A stretch of DNA of 64,000 nt from Pollutibacter soli (GCA_029269725.1 JARJHS010000015.1:1-64000); one strand, 5' to 3'. Counted from the stretch's first letter, positions 9,489 through 18,455 are shown. Made by a program: numbers and translations. The notes: generated by a model not told the origin, from the sequence alone.

Positions 9489-9937
9489 ACGGCATAATCG
9501 TTTGTTGAGCCTGAATATAGTTCAAAAAATATTTTATCCCGAATTATCCCCCGGCAATGACGGCATGCGATGAGATTCAATGGACTATGATAATCATCGA
9601 AATCTTCACGTTTAAATCACGAAAATGCCTGTTGTTTTCAACGCATTTTCCGGCGAAAAAAGGGTGTCACACCTCCCAGGTTTATAAGACCTTCAAGGTC
9701 TAAAACCTGCCAGGTTTCTAGACCTGGCAGGTCTTATAAACCTGCCAGGTTTGAGAGACCTGCGAGGTCTTAATACCTGCCAGGTCTGAAATTCTGCCTA
9801 ACTTCAAGGAATAGTATTTGCTTAGTCTTTTCACTTAGACCGCAGATCATAAGATTTTCATCACGTCGTTATTTTTCCGTTGATTGTTACTTTAAGAAAC
9901 CACCTTATTTAAATACTTCACTATTCAAAATAGTAGG
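9489..9937. other. Divergent intergenic region with palindrome array
   Basis: This 449-bp region separates the minus-strand acyl-CoA ligase from the plus-strand DUF4440-like gene. No gene is seen. It carries the tandem palindromes listed at 9672-9787. Confidence 0.7.
9672..9787. repeat. Tandem array of short ACCTG-CAGGT palindromes
   Basis: Seven near-palindromic units of the form (A/G)(A/G)ACCTgnCAGGTYY lie one after another: a degenerate one near 9671-9683, then 9687-9701 (AGACCTTCAAGGTCT), 9703-9717 (AAACCTGCCAGGTTT), 9720-9734 (AGACCTGGCAGGTCT), 9738-9752 (AAACCTGCCAGGTTT), 9756-9770 (AGACCTGCGAGGTCT) and 9775-9785. Flanks alternate between AAA/TTT and AGA/TCT with a period of 16-18 bp. 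Each unit can form its own hairpin, and neighbours can pair with one another. Confidence 0.85.
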
Positions 9938-10399
9938 ATGAATAAGTCATTATGGTGGTTCAAATTGACGTCAGTCTGCTTTTTCCTGGCATTGTCGTTC
10001 GCGTCAGCAGCCGGACAGGATACAATATCCATAAAATTCGATATTGAAAAAGAGGGGAAAATTATCGACAGCCTCGATAAGGAGTTTGCAAAACATTTTC
10101 TCAACGGCGACTCAGCAGCGATATATTCCATGTATGCAAGAGATGCGAAATTTGAAGACCTGAAAGGTGCTGAAATCCTGCAGTCCTGGGGAAAGCATAT
10201 AAGAAATTCCATTGCGATGGACTCGCGAAACCTGGTGTTTACAATGACCTGTCTGTCGACAGACCTTGAATATCTGGTGGAACTGGGCATTTATGAATTC
10301 CAGGACAGCAACGGCGCGACCAAATACAAGGGAAAATATTGCGTCATCTGGAAGCAGGAAAATGGCATGTGGAAAATGTTTCGGAATATGGGATTGTAG
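9938..10399 (+). CDS. Secreted SnoaL/DUF4440-like protein
   Basis: A 153-residue protein with a signal peptide (about residues 1-27, ending ASAAGQ). The mature part fits the NTF2-like cone fold of DUF4440/SnoaL proteins: helix IDSLDKEFAKHFLNGDSAAI, then MYARDAKFED, a helix around GAEILQSWGKHI, and strands LEYLVELGIYEFQDS, KYKGKYCVIWKQENGMWKMF. These domains bind small hydrophobic ligands or act as isomerases/hydrolases; no active-site residues are certain. The palindrome array is about 150 bp upstream. Confidence 0.8.
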   Translation: MNKSLWWFKLTSVCFFLALSFASAAGQDTISIKFDIEKEGKIIDSLDKEFAKHFLNGDSAAIYSMYARDAKFEDLKGAEILQSWGKHIRNSIAMDSRNLVFTMTCLSTDLEYLVELGIYEFQDSNGATKYKGKYCVIWKQENGMWKMFRNMGL

Positions 10400-10553
10400 A
10401 TGACTTCACTAAATTGGAAATTCAAAAAAAAAGTATGCATTTTATGACGCTAACCAGGACAGTAATTTTATTGAAGAATACAAACCTTGAAGTAGATATT
10501 CGCCCTGCTAAAGCGATTCGTGAAAAACGAAAAGAAGAATAATTTTACATCGT

Positions 10554-11237
10554 TCAGTACTTCCCGCTAGCCATTCCGGAATTAACCAATTTCCAGTTTC
10601 CTTCAGAAATAACTTCAATGTTTCCATCAACTACTTTAATGGCAGTCTGGTCGTCGATCAGGTAAGATGGGATGTCGATAGTCTCTGCAAGCTTTTCGAG
10701 ATTAGCGAGCGAATTCCCGGGAAACCATTCATGGTCCAGGTGAGGATGTATTGCAATATCAACTAAACCAAGACATTTATCGGAGCTGGCAGGAAGCGTA
10801 TGATTTCCATATGTGGTACCATAACGGGTCATGATCATACTTCCGGCACTAAGCCCAATGTATACCAGGTTGCTGAATGATGGTAGTATTTCGGCTAGTC
10901 CTGATTGTTGCATCCAATAGGTTAGGTATTGACAATCGCCGCCGCCGACCAATAAAACGTCCGTCTGCTCAAGTAACGGAATCCAAAGTTCCTTTTTGAT
11001 GCTGGGTAAAGCGGTGAGTTCAAGCAAGCCCAGTGTATTCCACCCAAGATCGCAGAAGGGGTCACCCAATGTTCCGCAGATCACTTTGCGTACGATCTCA
11101 CCGCCATCAGGTATACCGTAAATCGCGGTAGGTACAAACAGAGCATTCGCTTCTGATACAGGTTTACCAAGGAGTTCCACCAATGCATAATGGATACTTG
11201 CATTGCTTATACCTGCGGACGTAAGAAGAAGTTTCAT
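10554..11237 (-). CDS. Peptidase E-like (S51) serine peptidase
   Basis: A 227-residue protein of the class I glutamine amidotransferase-like fold, peptidase family S51. The nucleophile elbow is GLSAGS with S130 at the turn, preceded by the VLLVGGGDCQYL segment (95-105) that carries the family's oxyanion glycines. A histidine-rich segment AIHPHLDHEW (162-171) supplies the likely catalytic H. Family members split dipeptides with N-terminal Asp (peptidase E) or cyanophycin dipeptides in the cytosol. Intact, normal length. No operon partner. Confidence 0.87.
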   Translation of the reverse strand: MKLLLTSAGISNASIHYALVELLGKPVSEANALFVPTAIYGIPDGGEIVRKVICGTLGDPFCDLGWNTLGLLELTALPSIKKELWIPLLEQTDVLLVGGGDCQYLTYWMQQSGLAEILPSFSNLVYIGLSAGSMIMTRYGTTYGNHTLPASSDKCLGLVDIAIHPHLDHEWFPGNSLANLEKLAETIDIPSYLIDDQTAIKVVDGNIEVISEGNWKLVNSGMASGKY

Positions 11238-11465
11238 TTTTATTTACTTCGGATGAATGGTTGAATCTGGAAAGGCTGATTCAGGTTTTGAAAATATATT
11301 ATAAATCGGGCCTGATCAACAAGGGCACTAATATTTCACCAAATGATTCATATATACATTACATCGCAGTCACACCACAAACGTTGGCGAATTATTTATG
11401 CATATCCGGTTTGCAAGGAAGTGTAACCGAGATAATTTTCTATATTTATTAAATCCCTCTTATCA

Positions 11466-11876
11466 ATGTACCTGAAAATTCCTTTTTTATTTTTTTGCAT
11501 GGTTGCTGTAGCACAGGGCTATAGTCAATATTCCCTGATTGGCAGGTGGCGTCGCGTTGACCCTGATCAGAAATTACAGAACACCAGCAATAAGAAGCTC
11601 AACAGAGGCGATCTTGAAATCAGGATTGATTCGACTTTTCATATTGCGGGAGACACTGTTACTAGCTCCAGCCTGCCTGGCTGGTATGTCGGTCAGGAAT
11701 ATCATGGGAAATGGGATTTAAGAGGTAAAAATGCGTTGACCTTATGGTTGAATCCCGGCGGGGATAAAATACCTGTAAACTATATTATCATTGAACTGAC
11801 TAAACGTAAATTGGTATTAAGATCCTCACTACATCAGGATGATAAACACCATGATATTACTTACCTGCGTTTGTGA
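11466..11876 (+). CDS. Secreted lipocalin-like small protein
   Basis: A 136-residue protein with a signal peptide (MYLKIPFLFFCMVAVAQGYS). The mature sequence begins QYSLIGRWRRVDPD, the GxW opening strand typical of lipocalin-like domains of Bacteroidota. It continues with repeated beta strands (LEIRIDSTFHIAGDT, YHGKWDLRGKNALTLWL, YIIIELTKRKLVLRS). This supports a small beta-barrel that binds an unknown ligand. The family assignment rests only on this pattern. Confidence 0.7.
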   Translation: MYLKIPFLFFCMVAVAQGYSQYSLIGRWRRVDPDQKLQNTSNKKLNRGDLEIRIDSTFHIAGDTVTSSSLPGWYVGQEYHGKWDLRGKNALTLWLNPGGDKIPVNYIIIELTKRKLVLRSSLHQDDKHHDITYLRL

Positions 11877-11973
11877 TGAGGGAGTTGAATGAAAATCAGA
11901 GTGGCACCGAATTCCCTGACTTTTGTACTTTTACAATGCAATTTAACTTCTGTAGGAATTAAACATTCCTGTC

Positions 11974-13674
11974 ATGAAATCCGAAAAGTCTCTTTTGGTA
12001 TTCTTCCTGCTCGTTGTATACATTAGTGCCTGTAATCTGAATTCCTCCGCACCGGAGAAGGCATTTATACATGATCTTCACTTAAAAACAGGAGAAATTA
12101 TTTCCTGCGGACCTCCTGATAAGGAGTTTGGTACTGTGAGTTTTGAAACATCCTGTGATGAAAAAGTGAAAGCTGACTTTAATACCGCCTTAGCGCTGCT
12201 TCATTCCTTCGAATATGATGAGTCAGAAAAAATGTTCGCTAAGATTATAGATAAATCACCTGGCTGTGCGATCGCATATTGGGGTGTTGCTATGAGTGTT
12301 TATCATGCTTTATGGGAGCCTCCGTCTGAAGCTGATCTTATAAAGGGATCCAAAGCTGTTTCCATTGCAAAATCGATCTACAATAAATCCGAATTGGAAG
12401 CCGGTTTGATTGATGCTCTCGCTGCGTATTATAAGCACTGGGAGAAATCCAACCCACGCGCAAGAAGTATCCAATTTGAAAAAGCTATGGAGGATGTTCA
12501 TAACAAATTCCCTGCTAATAGTGAAGTGTCAATATTTTACGCACTGTCATTGAATGCCTCTGCAGATCCATCTGATGGCTCATATATAAACCAGAAAAAA
12601 GCAGGTGCGATTCTCGATTCGCTTTATAAAGTTCAACCCAATCACCCCGGAATTGTTCACTATATCATTCATACATACGATTATCCGGTGATTGCCAGCC
12701 TGGGTTTGCCTGCTGCAAAAAGATATGCGCAGGTGGCGCCTTCATCAGCGCATGCTTTGCACATGCCTTCACATATATACACACGTCTCGGGATGTGGGA
12801 TGATTGCGCTGAAATCAACCTGCGTTCTGTTGAAGCTGCCAAATGTTACGCGCATTCCGCAGGAATAATGGGGCATTGGGATGAAGAGCTGCATGGACTC
12901 GACTATATCGTGTACGCATATCTGCAAAAAGGAGATGAAGAGGCTGCCAGAAAACAGGTGCAATACATAGAAACAATCAAGGAAGTCCATCCGGTTAATT
13001 TCAAAGTTGCATACACTTTTGCAGCTTCGCCTGCAAGGGTTATGCTTGAGAATAGAAACTGGCAGGGTGCTTCGGAACTGCAATTGCATCCTTCAGATTT
13101 CCCGTGGCAGAAATTTCCCTGGCAGGAATCTATTGTACATTTTGCGCGACTGTTAGGTGCCGTACATACAGGCGAAATGTCTGCAGCAAAAACGGAGCTC
13201 GCAACGCTGAGTGTATTAAGAGATACGTTGATTCAGCAAAATGATAAGTACAAATCAAACCAGGTGCAGATCCAGGTTAAAACCGGAGAGGCCTGGATTG
13301 CCTCGATGGAAAATAAACAAACGAAAGCATTGACTTTAATGAAAGCTGCTGCTGATATGGAAGACAGCGCATCAAAGCATCCCGTTACGCCGGGAGAGGT
13401 TTTACCCGCTCGTGAACTGTATGCTGACATGCTATTTCAGTTAAAACAATATGACCTGGCATTGCAGGAGTATGAAATGGCATTGCAGAAAAGTCCGAAC
13501 CGTTTTAATAGTTTGTATGGTGCGGGCGTTGCTGCTGAGAAATTGGGTGATAAGGGAAAAGCTATCAACTACTACGAACAACTGGTATCTGTAGTCGGTT
13601 CCGGATCACATCGACCTGAACTCATTGCAGTAAGAGAGTTTCTGAAAACACACAATAGTAGTGTGCGGAAATGA
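11974..13674 (+). CDS. TPR repeat lipoprotein
   Basis: A 566-residue protein with a lipoprotein signal peptide (FFLLVVYISAC, Cys about 20), probably anchored in the outer membrane. The body is made of helical pairs typical of tetratricopeptide repeats: FNTALALLHSFEYDESEKMFAKI (65-90), then GCAIAYWGVAMSVYHALWEPP, and near the C-terminus AREL-YADMLFQLKQYDLALQEY and NSLYGAGVAAEKLGDKGKAI. The middle includes HALHMPSHIYTRLGMWDD and ends of repeats rich in His. TPR domains mediate protein contacts; the partner is unknown. The promoter region contains TACTTTTA, close to the Bacteroidota -7 element. Confidence 0.88.
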   Translation: MKSEKSLLVFFLLVVYISACNLNSSAPEKAFIHDLHLKTGEIISCGPPDKEFGTVSFETSCDEKVKADFNTALALLHSFEYDESEKMFAKIIDKSPGCAIAYWGVAMSVYHALWEPPSEADLIKGSKAVSIAKSIYNKSELEAGLIDALAAYYKHWEKSNPRARSIQFEKAMEDVHNKFPANSEVSIFYALSLNASADPSDGSYINQKKAGAILDSLYKVQPNHPGIVHYIIHTYDYPVIASLGLPAAKRYAQVAPSSAHALHMPSHIYTRLGMWDDCAEINLRSVEAAKCYAHSAGIMGHWDEELHGLDYIVYAYLQKGDEEAARKQVQYIETIKEVHPVNFKVAYTFAASPARVMLENRNWQGASELQLHPSDFPWQKFPWQESIVHFARLLGAVHTGEMSAAKTELATLSVLRDTLIQQNDKYKSNQVQIQVKTGEAWIASMENKQTKALTLMKAAADMEDSASKHPVTPGEVLPARELYADMLFQLKQYDLALQEYEMALQKSPNRFNSLYGAGVAAEKLGDKGKAINYYEQLVSVVGSGSHRPELIAVREFLKTHNSSVRK

Positions 13675-13726
13675 ACTATGCATTTTTATTTTCAATTGAT
13701 TTCGGCTTCGTAGACAAACAAGGAAT

Positions 13727-14281
13727 ATGAGAAAAGTAATTGCTGTAATGAATATGTCTCTCGACGGATATTGCGATCATACCGAAATGATTGCAGACGA
13801 TGAAATGCATCAGCATTATACTGATCTGTTGAATAGTGCCGACACCTGTTTGTATGGAAGAACTACCTACCAGCTGATGGAAGATTTCTGGCCAATACTG
13901 ATCAGAAAACCGATGGGCGTGAAAGCGATGGATGATTTTGCTGTGGCGATCGACAGGATTTCAAAAGTAGTTTTTTCTCATTCATTAAAAAACGTCAGCT
14001 GGAAAACGGCAAGATTGGCAAAACACGATATCGAAGAGGAAATTGCTGAAATCAGGAAACAGCCTGGTGGAAATATCCTGGTGGGAAGCCCTGGCTTAAT
14101 TGTATCGACGACGAATCTCGGCCTTGTTGATGAATACCAGATCAGCGTGCAGCCGACGATCATTGGAAAGGGTTTGCCGCTCTTTAAAAATATCCAGGAG
14201 AGAATCAATCTCAGGTGGATAAAGTGTAAAACATTTGGCTGCGGTGCAGTAACGCATTATTATGAAACGAAAAGAGATTAG
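13727..14281 (+). CDS. Dihydrofolate reductase-family (RibD C-terminal) protein
   Basis: A 184-residue cytosolic protein of the RibD C-terminal/DHFR-like fold. Visible motifs: N-terminal strand VIAVMNMSLDGYCDH, then LYGRTTYQLMEDFWP (44-58), the dinucleotide segment GGNILVGSPGLI (about 118-130) and EYQISVQPTIIGKGLPLF. These proteins bind NADPH and reduce an unknown small substrate; they are not true folate reductases. It is the closest paralogue in the window of 59872-60423, sharing the N-terminal LDGYCDHT and the GLPLFKNI block; two more distant copies lie at 20921 and 53756. Confidence 0.9.
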   Translation: MRKVIAVMNMSLDGYCDHTEMIADDEMHQHYTDLLNSADTCLYGRTTYQLMEDFWPILIRKPMGVKAMDDFAVAIDRISKVVFSHSLKNVSWKTARLAKHDIEEEIAEIRKQPGGNILVGSPGLIVSTTNLGLVDEYQISVQPTIIGKGLPLFKNIQERINLRWIKCKTFGCGAVTHYYETKRD

Positions 14282-14451
14282 ATATGTATCGGCATTCATC
14301 CGTCCTTGTGATAAGCCCGGCAGATGTCTGAATGATACGATTGGGCTGGAAGCTGATTTTTTCGATCTTACCCGGGCGGTATCACCCAGGACGTTTTTAT
14401 ACAATTTACTTGCAATCATCGATCTATATTTGTCCGAAAGAAAAATCGACA

Positions 14452-15411
14452 ATGGACAAATTAAAAATATCGTCTGCCCAGTTCGAAAATAAAAGTGGCG
14501 ACAAGGCGTACAATCTTTCAGTCATCGACAAACTTTCAAGACAGGCCGCGGAAGAAGGATCGGATGTGATTGCCTTTCATGAATGCTCCGTCACTGGTTA
14601 TACTTTTGCGATGCGTTTGTCAGAAGAAGAAATGCTTGAACTGGCAGAAGCCATACCCGATGGTGAAAGTGTGCAGCAGCTGATAGAAATTGCAGGAAGA
14701 AATAACATTGCAATTCTGGCCGGATTGTTCGAGAAAGATAAAAATGACCAACTGTTTAAAGCCTATATCTGTGTGGATAAAAACGGGTTGCTTGCAAAAT
14801 TCAGGAAGCTGCATCCTTTTATCAATCCGTACCTGACCCCAGGAGATAGTTATTGTGTTTTTGAACTGAACGGATGGAAATGCGGAATACTCATTTGTTA
14901 TGATAACAACATTATCGAAAATGTGCGCGCGACAAAACTACTCGGTGCAGACATCATTTTCATGCCGCATGTAACGATGTGTACACCATCATTGCGACCA
15001 GGTGCTGGTTTTGTCGATCCTAAACTATGGGAAAATCGTGAGATCGATCCTACATCATTGCGAATGGAATTCGACGGATTGAAGGGACGTGCCTGGTTAA
15101 TGAAATGGTTACCCGCACGTGCATATGACAATGGGATATACGTCGTATTTTCCAACCCGATCGGGATGGATGATGATCAATTAAAGAACGGCTGTTCGAT
15201 GATCCTTGATCCTTTCGGTGATATTCTTGCCGAATGTCGTATGCTGGGGGATGGTTTCGTAACGGCAACGATCACACCGGAAAAATTAAAACAATCCGGT
15301 GGTTATCGATATCTAAATGCAAGGAGACCTGATTTATACAGAGACATTATCGGAGTCGCACACAAGTCGGAACAAAAAGTTGTTTGGTTGAATAAAGAGA
15401 AAATGGAGTAG
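14452..15411 (+). CDS. Nitrilase-superfamily carbon-nitrogen hydrolase
   Basis: A 319-residue amidase-type enzyme. I chose the ATG at 14452 because MDKLKISSAQFENKSG is the standard family start; an upstream extension to 14332 has no homology-like pattern. The catalytic triad is visible: E44 (FHECSVTGY), K119 (FRKLHPF) and C149 (GILICYDNN). The segment around TLLGADIIFMPHVT is the usual strand after the nucleophile. It probably hydrolyses an amide (or N-carbamoyl compound) in the cytosol. Members with an insert such as GAGFVDPKLWENREIDPTSL (about 184-203) are seen in nitrilase-like proteins of unknown substrate. Confidence 0.9.
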   Translation: MDKLKISSAQFENKSGDKAYNLSVIDKLSRQAAEEGSDVIAFHECSVTGYTFAMRLSEEEMLELAEAIPDGESVQQLIEIAGRNNIAILAGLFEKDKNDQLFKAYICVDKNGLLAKFRKLHPFINPYLTPGDSYCVFELNGWKCGILICYDNNIIENVRATKLLGADIIFMPHVTMCTPSLRPGAGFVDPKLWENREIDPTSLRMEFDGLKGRAWLMKWLPARAYDNGIYVVFSNPIGMDDDQLKNGCSMILDPFGDILAECRMLGDGFVTATITPEKLKQSGGYRYLNARRPDLYRDIIGVAHKSEQKVVWLNKEKME

Positions 15412-15866
15412 AAGACCAGGTGAAAAATTCAGTTGAAAAGCAATAGAGAGTATTCAATAAGATCTGAAGTCAAGGTAATTGAAATTGCATTTAAGTGATG
15501 ATTTGAATTCTGTAGAATTTCCCAGGCGATGAAAGAAATACATTGTCCCGGAGTGATTTCAATGGCGCCAGCCTTCCGCTGCGGCAAAAGTGGACTTTTT
15601 AAAGCCGGGCGTTAAGCAAACAACATGTTATATAAAAACAGCCCGCCTGTATTATTAATGACGATGACGAAAAAATTCAATGCCCGGTTAACAAAGACGT
15701 TCTCGCAGTCGAAAAAACAGGTTGTCGAATGAAAACAACCATTGGTCGAAAAAGCGATTGTGCGACAGCGTTACTTTCTGGATAATGCAATCTATTGGAT
15801 ATCCCCGCGTTTTTTGATTTAGCCCCGCCGGGTTTACGCATTGAAAACTAACTAAAAGAAAAACAT
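15412..15866. other. Intergenic, nothing recognised
   Basis: This 455-bp region between the amidase and the zinc-ribbon gene has only short open frames with poor composition on both strands and no obvious hairpin. Confidence 0.5.
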
Positions 15867-16466
15867 ATGATTGTTTACGGAACCAGGAGCAAGGAACTTT
15901 CAAAAGAACATTTGGTTGATAAATGCCCCAATTGCGGAACACACAACAGTGTTGATGTTTATGTATTTCAAAAATATGCACATGTTTTCTGGATACCACT
16001 TTTCCCAATGAGTAAAATCGGTGTGAGTGAATGTTCGCATTGTAAACAGGTGGTCAGGAGTAAGGAGATGTCATCGACTTTAAAATCAAATTTCGAAGAG
16101 ATTAAAAGTCGTGTCAAAACCCCCATCTGGACATTTTCCGGTTTGGCGCTGATAGCAATTATTATTACGGTTGGTTTCATCAGCGATAAAAAGAAAGACG
16201 AACGAAATGCACAATGGATTTTAACTCCACAGGCAGGAGATTTTTTTGAAGTTAGAACTGATACACGACAATACACGCTTTTTAAAGTTGACCAGGTGGA
16301 AGGTGATTCCGTGTTTATCCGAATGAGCAGTTACGAAACAAATAAAATCTCAGGTCTGACTGACCTTAAAAAGAAAGAATTTTCGGAAGATGTGTTTGGT
16401 TTTGCAAAGTCTGAGTTGCAAGACATGCTCGGTAAAGGTGAGATCATCGATATTGAAAGGAAATAA
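15867..16466 (+). CDS. Zinc-ribbon membrane protein, unknown function
   Basis: A 199-residue protein. The N-terminus has a two-knuckle zinc ribbon: CPNCGTHN (20-27) and CSHCKQVV (56-63). Between them lies YVFQKYAHVFWIPLFPMSKIG, a hydrophobic hairpin typical of zinc-ribbon membrane proteins. One transmembrane helix follows (WTFSGLALIAIIITVGFI, about 90-107). The remaining 90 residues form a soluble, probably extracytoplasmic domain (SDKKKDERNAQWILTPQAGD ...), with DFFEVRTDTRQYTLFKVDQV. I know proteins of this layout in Bacteroidota only as hypothetical. Confidence 0.75.
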   Translation: MIVYGTRSKELSKEHLVDKCPNCGTHNSVDVYVFQKYAHVFWIPLFPMSKIGVSECSHCKQVVRSKEMSSTLKSNFEEIKSRVKTPIWTFSGLALIAIIITVGFISDKKKDERNAQWILTPQAGDFFEVRTDTRQYTLFKVDQVEGDSVFIRMSSYETNKISGLTDLKKKEFSEDVFGFAKSELQDMLGKGEIIDIERK

Positions 16467-16576
16467 CTGACAAACTATATTGCATTATTGCGACCACTCA
16501 CAAATTTTCATTTGCTATCGGCGCAGTTCATAATTTTATGAGATCGGTTTGATTGTGAAAGTGAATCCGATCAGTT

Positions 16577-16990
16577 ATGTCAAAAGCTGCAATTACCGGC
16601 ATCGCACCTTTTTTCATCGTTAAAGATATTCGGTTGCATTGGCGTTTTACCGTGATCGTCTTGGCTTTGAAGACACCTTCCGGGGACCATCCGAAAACGA
16701 TATCTTTTTCGGCATTGTGCAACGTGGCGCTTCGATGATATTTCTGAAATCGATTGGTGTGGATCCTGTTCCAAATTATACACGTGATAACAAACAGGGC
16801 ATTGCGCGCGTTGGGATGCCTACATGCATTTCCCGATCCGGATGCACTGGCTGCGGAATTCACCTCCCGCGGTGTTGAATTTTTTCTGCCCCTCAACGAC
16901 GATTATGATCAGGAAGATGGCTTACGAGGTTTTGAAATAAAAGACGCAGATGGATATGTGTTATATTTTGGAAGAACGAGAGAAAGATGA
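16577..16990 (+). pseudogene. VOC (glyoxalase/bleomycin-resistance-like) gene broken by three frameshifts
   Basis: Reading starts at the ATG at 16577 (SKAAITGIAPFFIVKDI) in frame 2. At about 16632 one base is missing and the sense moves to frame 1 (VALAFYRDRLGFEDTFRG ... DNKQGIA). Near 16805 it moves to frame 0 (RWDAYMHF) and by about 16830 to frame 2 again (PDPDALAAEFTSRGVEFFLP ... VLYFGRTRER, TGA at 16988). Each piece is typical VOC sequence: the first beta-alpha-beta module FFIVKDI...FYRDRLGF and the late metal-site strand DADGYVLYFGR. Three indels in about 410 bp mark either a dead gene or an error-prone assembly spot. Confidence 0.75.
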
Positions 16991-17532
16991 TGCTATAAGA
17001 TCCTTCCGCTTTCCACCAAAGTGCATTGCTCAAAAACAAAGGAGAATATTCTGTCGAAATAGCGTTTTTTTCACTTGTTTTTTCAAAAAATCCGTTCGAA
17101 TTTGCTGAAAGCTCCCAGGTATCCGATACTTGCAAGTATCGGATACCTGGCGGGTTTTGCCGGATCAACTTTCAGGAGAGGTATACTCATATGATAAAAA
17201 ACGAAAGCCAACAGAACTTTGATGTTAATTGCCCGGTAGTATATTGTTCTGCTTTCCGAATTGGGAACTAATGGAAAACACATTCTAATGGAAATGACTG
17301 ACCTTGCCGCCTACCTGGTTATACTTTCTCTTTTTTGTTTTTCCCGAAATGAGCTGACGTTTAAGATCAGTGACAGCCTATCTTAATATCCCCACATTTG
17401 GTGGTAGTGTGATGCTGAATTATTTCCGATGTTTATGTTGCGTTAGCTATCATGCATTATGATAGAAAGAACCCACATTCCCACCGTACCTTAGTAGTGG
17501 ACTAATTTAATGTCTAATAATAAAAAACAAAT
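16991..17532. other. Intergenic with 36-bp palindrome
   Basis: A 542-bp region with no convincing gene. It holds the perfect palindrome at 17115-17150. A short ATG frame at 17288-17386 (32 residues) is too weak to call. Confidence 0.55.
17115..17150. repeat. Perfect 36-bp palindrome
   Basis: The left arm CCAGGTATCCGATACTTG is followed directly by its exact reverse complement CAAGTATCGGATACCTGG, with no spacer (central TTGCAA). It lies in a non-coding interval downstream of the broken VOC gene. It could be a hairpin (cruciform), a dimer operator or a mobile repeat unit. Confidence 0.9.
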
Positions 17533-18345
17533 ATGAACCCGAACAAAGTTTTATGGGAAAAAGGTGATTTCACAAAAATTGCTTCGACTATGCGTGACAG
17601 TGGCGAAGAGCTTGTGGCCAGTCTTGGCGTGAAAAAAGGCATGAAAGTTCTTGACCTTGGTTGCGGCGATGGCAACACTGCCATTCCGTTTGCAAGAACC
17701 GGTGCCGATATCATTGGAGTCGATATCGCGCAAAACCTGGTGGATGCAGGTAATGAAAGAGCAAGAAAGGAAGGTCTTGGCAATATCCGGTTTTTTGAAG
17801 GCGATGCTGCTGATCTGAATGGTCAGAAAGATGGAGAGTTCGACCTGACCTTCAGCATCTTCGGTGCTATGTTCGCATCAAATCCGTTTAAAGTTGCAAA
17901 TGAGATGGTACGTGTTACAAAGAAAGGAGGAAAAATCATTATGGGAAACTGGATACCAAATGATCCTACATTGGTTGCCCAGATATTAAAAATCAGTTCT
18001 GCATATACACCGCCGCCGCCCGAAGGATTTATTAGTCCTATGACCTGGGGCGTTGAGAAAAATGTAATTGAGCGCTTTGGTGCTGCAGGTATCCCTGAAG
18101 AGAAGATTTCGTTCGAAAGAGCACTTTTCATTTTCAGAGCACCTTATTCACCAAAAGAATATGTAAGTGTGTTTAAGAATTTCTACGGCCCGACAATGAA
18201 TGCATTTGATGCGGCTGCTAAAAACGACAAATCTGATGAGTTGCAGAAGGAACTGGAAGATTTGTTCAATAAACATAATACTTCTGCTTCAACTGACAAA
18301 ACCGAAATCACTGCAGCATATCTAAAGGTGACTGTTCAGTGTTAG
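17533..18345 (+). CDS. Class I SAM-dependent methyltransferase
   Basis: A 270-residue Rossmann-fold methyltransferase. Motif I VLDLGCGDGNTAIPFA (39-54) binds S-adenosylmethionine, IIGVDIAQNLVDAG (60-73) follows as motif post-I, FDLTFSIFGAMFA (about 103-115) is motif II, and MVRVTKKGGKIIMGNW is motif III. It is a ubiE/COQ5-like single-domain enzyme acting on a small molecule; the substrate is unknown. A hairpin terminator follows at 18365-18404. The neighbour downstream is a VOC protein. Confidence 0.9.
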   Translation: MNPNKVLWEKGDFTKIASTMRDSGEELVASLGVKKGMKVLDLGCGDGNTAIPFARTGADIIGVDIAQNLVDAGNERARKEGLGNIRFFEGDAADLNGQKDGEFDLTFSIFGAMFASNPFKVANEMVRVTKKGGKIIMGNWIPNDPTLVAQILKISSAYTPPPPEGFISPMTWGVEKNVIERFGAAGIPEEKISFERALFIFRAPYSPKEYVSVFKNFYGPTMNAFDAAAKNDKSDELQKELEDLFNKHNTSASTDKTEITAAYLKVTVQC

Positions 18346-18364
18346 CGTGGTTTAATATCATCTG

Positions 18365-18404
18365 GTTCAATTCAGAATTCTAATGTCAGAATTCTGAATT
18401 GAAC
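18365..18404 (+). terminator. Intrinsic terminator-like hairpin
   Basis: A perfect 17-bp stem (GTTCAATTCAGAATTCT at 18365-18381 and its complement at 18388-18404) with a 6-base loop (AATGTC), followed by CTTTTAT. It sits 20 bp after the methyltransferase stop. The AT-rich stem makes it an atypically weak terminator, but the position fits. Confidence 0.65.
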
Positions 18405-18455
18405 TTTTATCTTGTCTTTGAATCGATCTTTTCTGAAAAGACAGAACTAATAAAA

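Noticed and set aside
9672-9787. Possible CRISPR array
   Set aside because: Units are palindromes of 15 bp with only 1-4 bases between them, no unique spacers and no cas genes in the window.
11261-11452. 63-residue plus-strand frame between peptidase E and the lipocalin-like gene
   Set aside because: Composition is poor, no ATG context or family pattern, and it probably reflects promoter sequence.
17288-17386. 32-residue ATG frame upstream of the methyltransferase
   Set aside because: Too short, no conserved pattern; left as part of the intergenic note.
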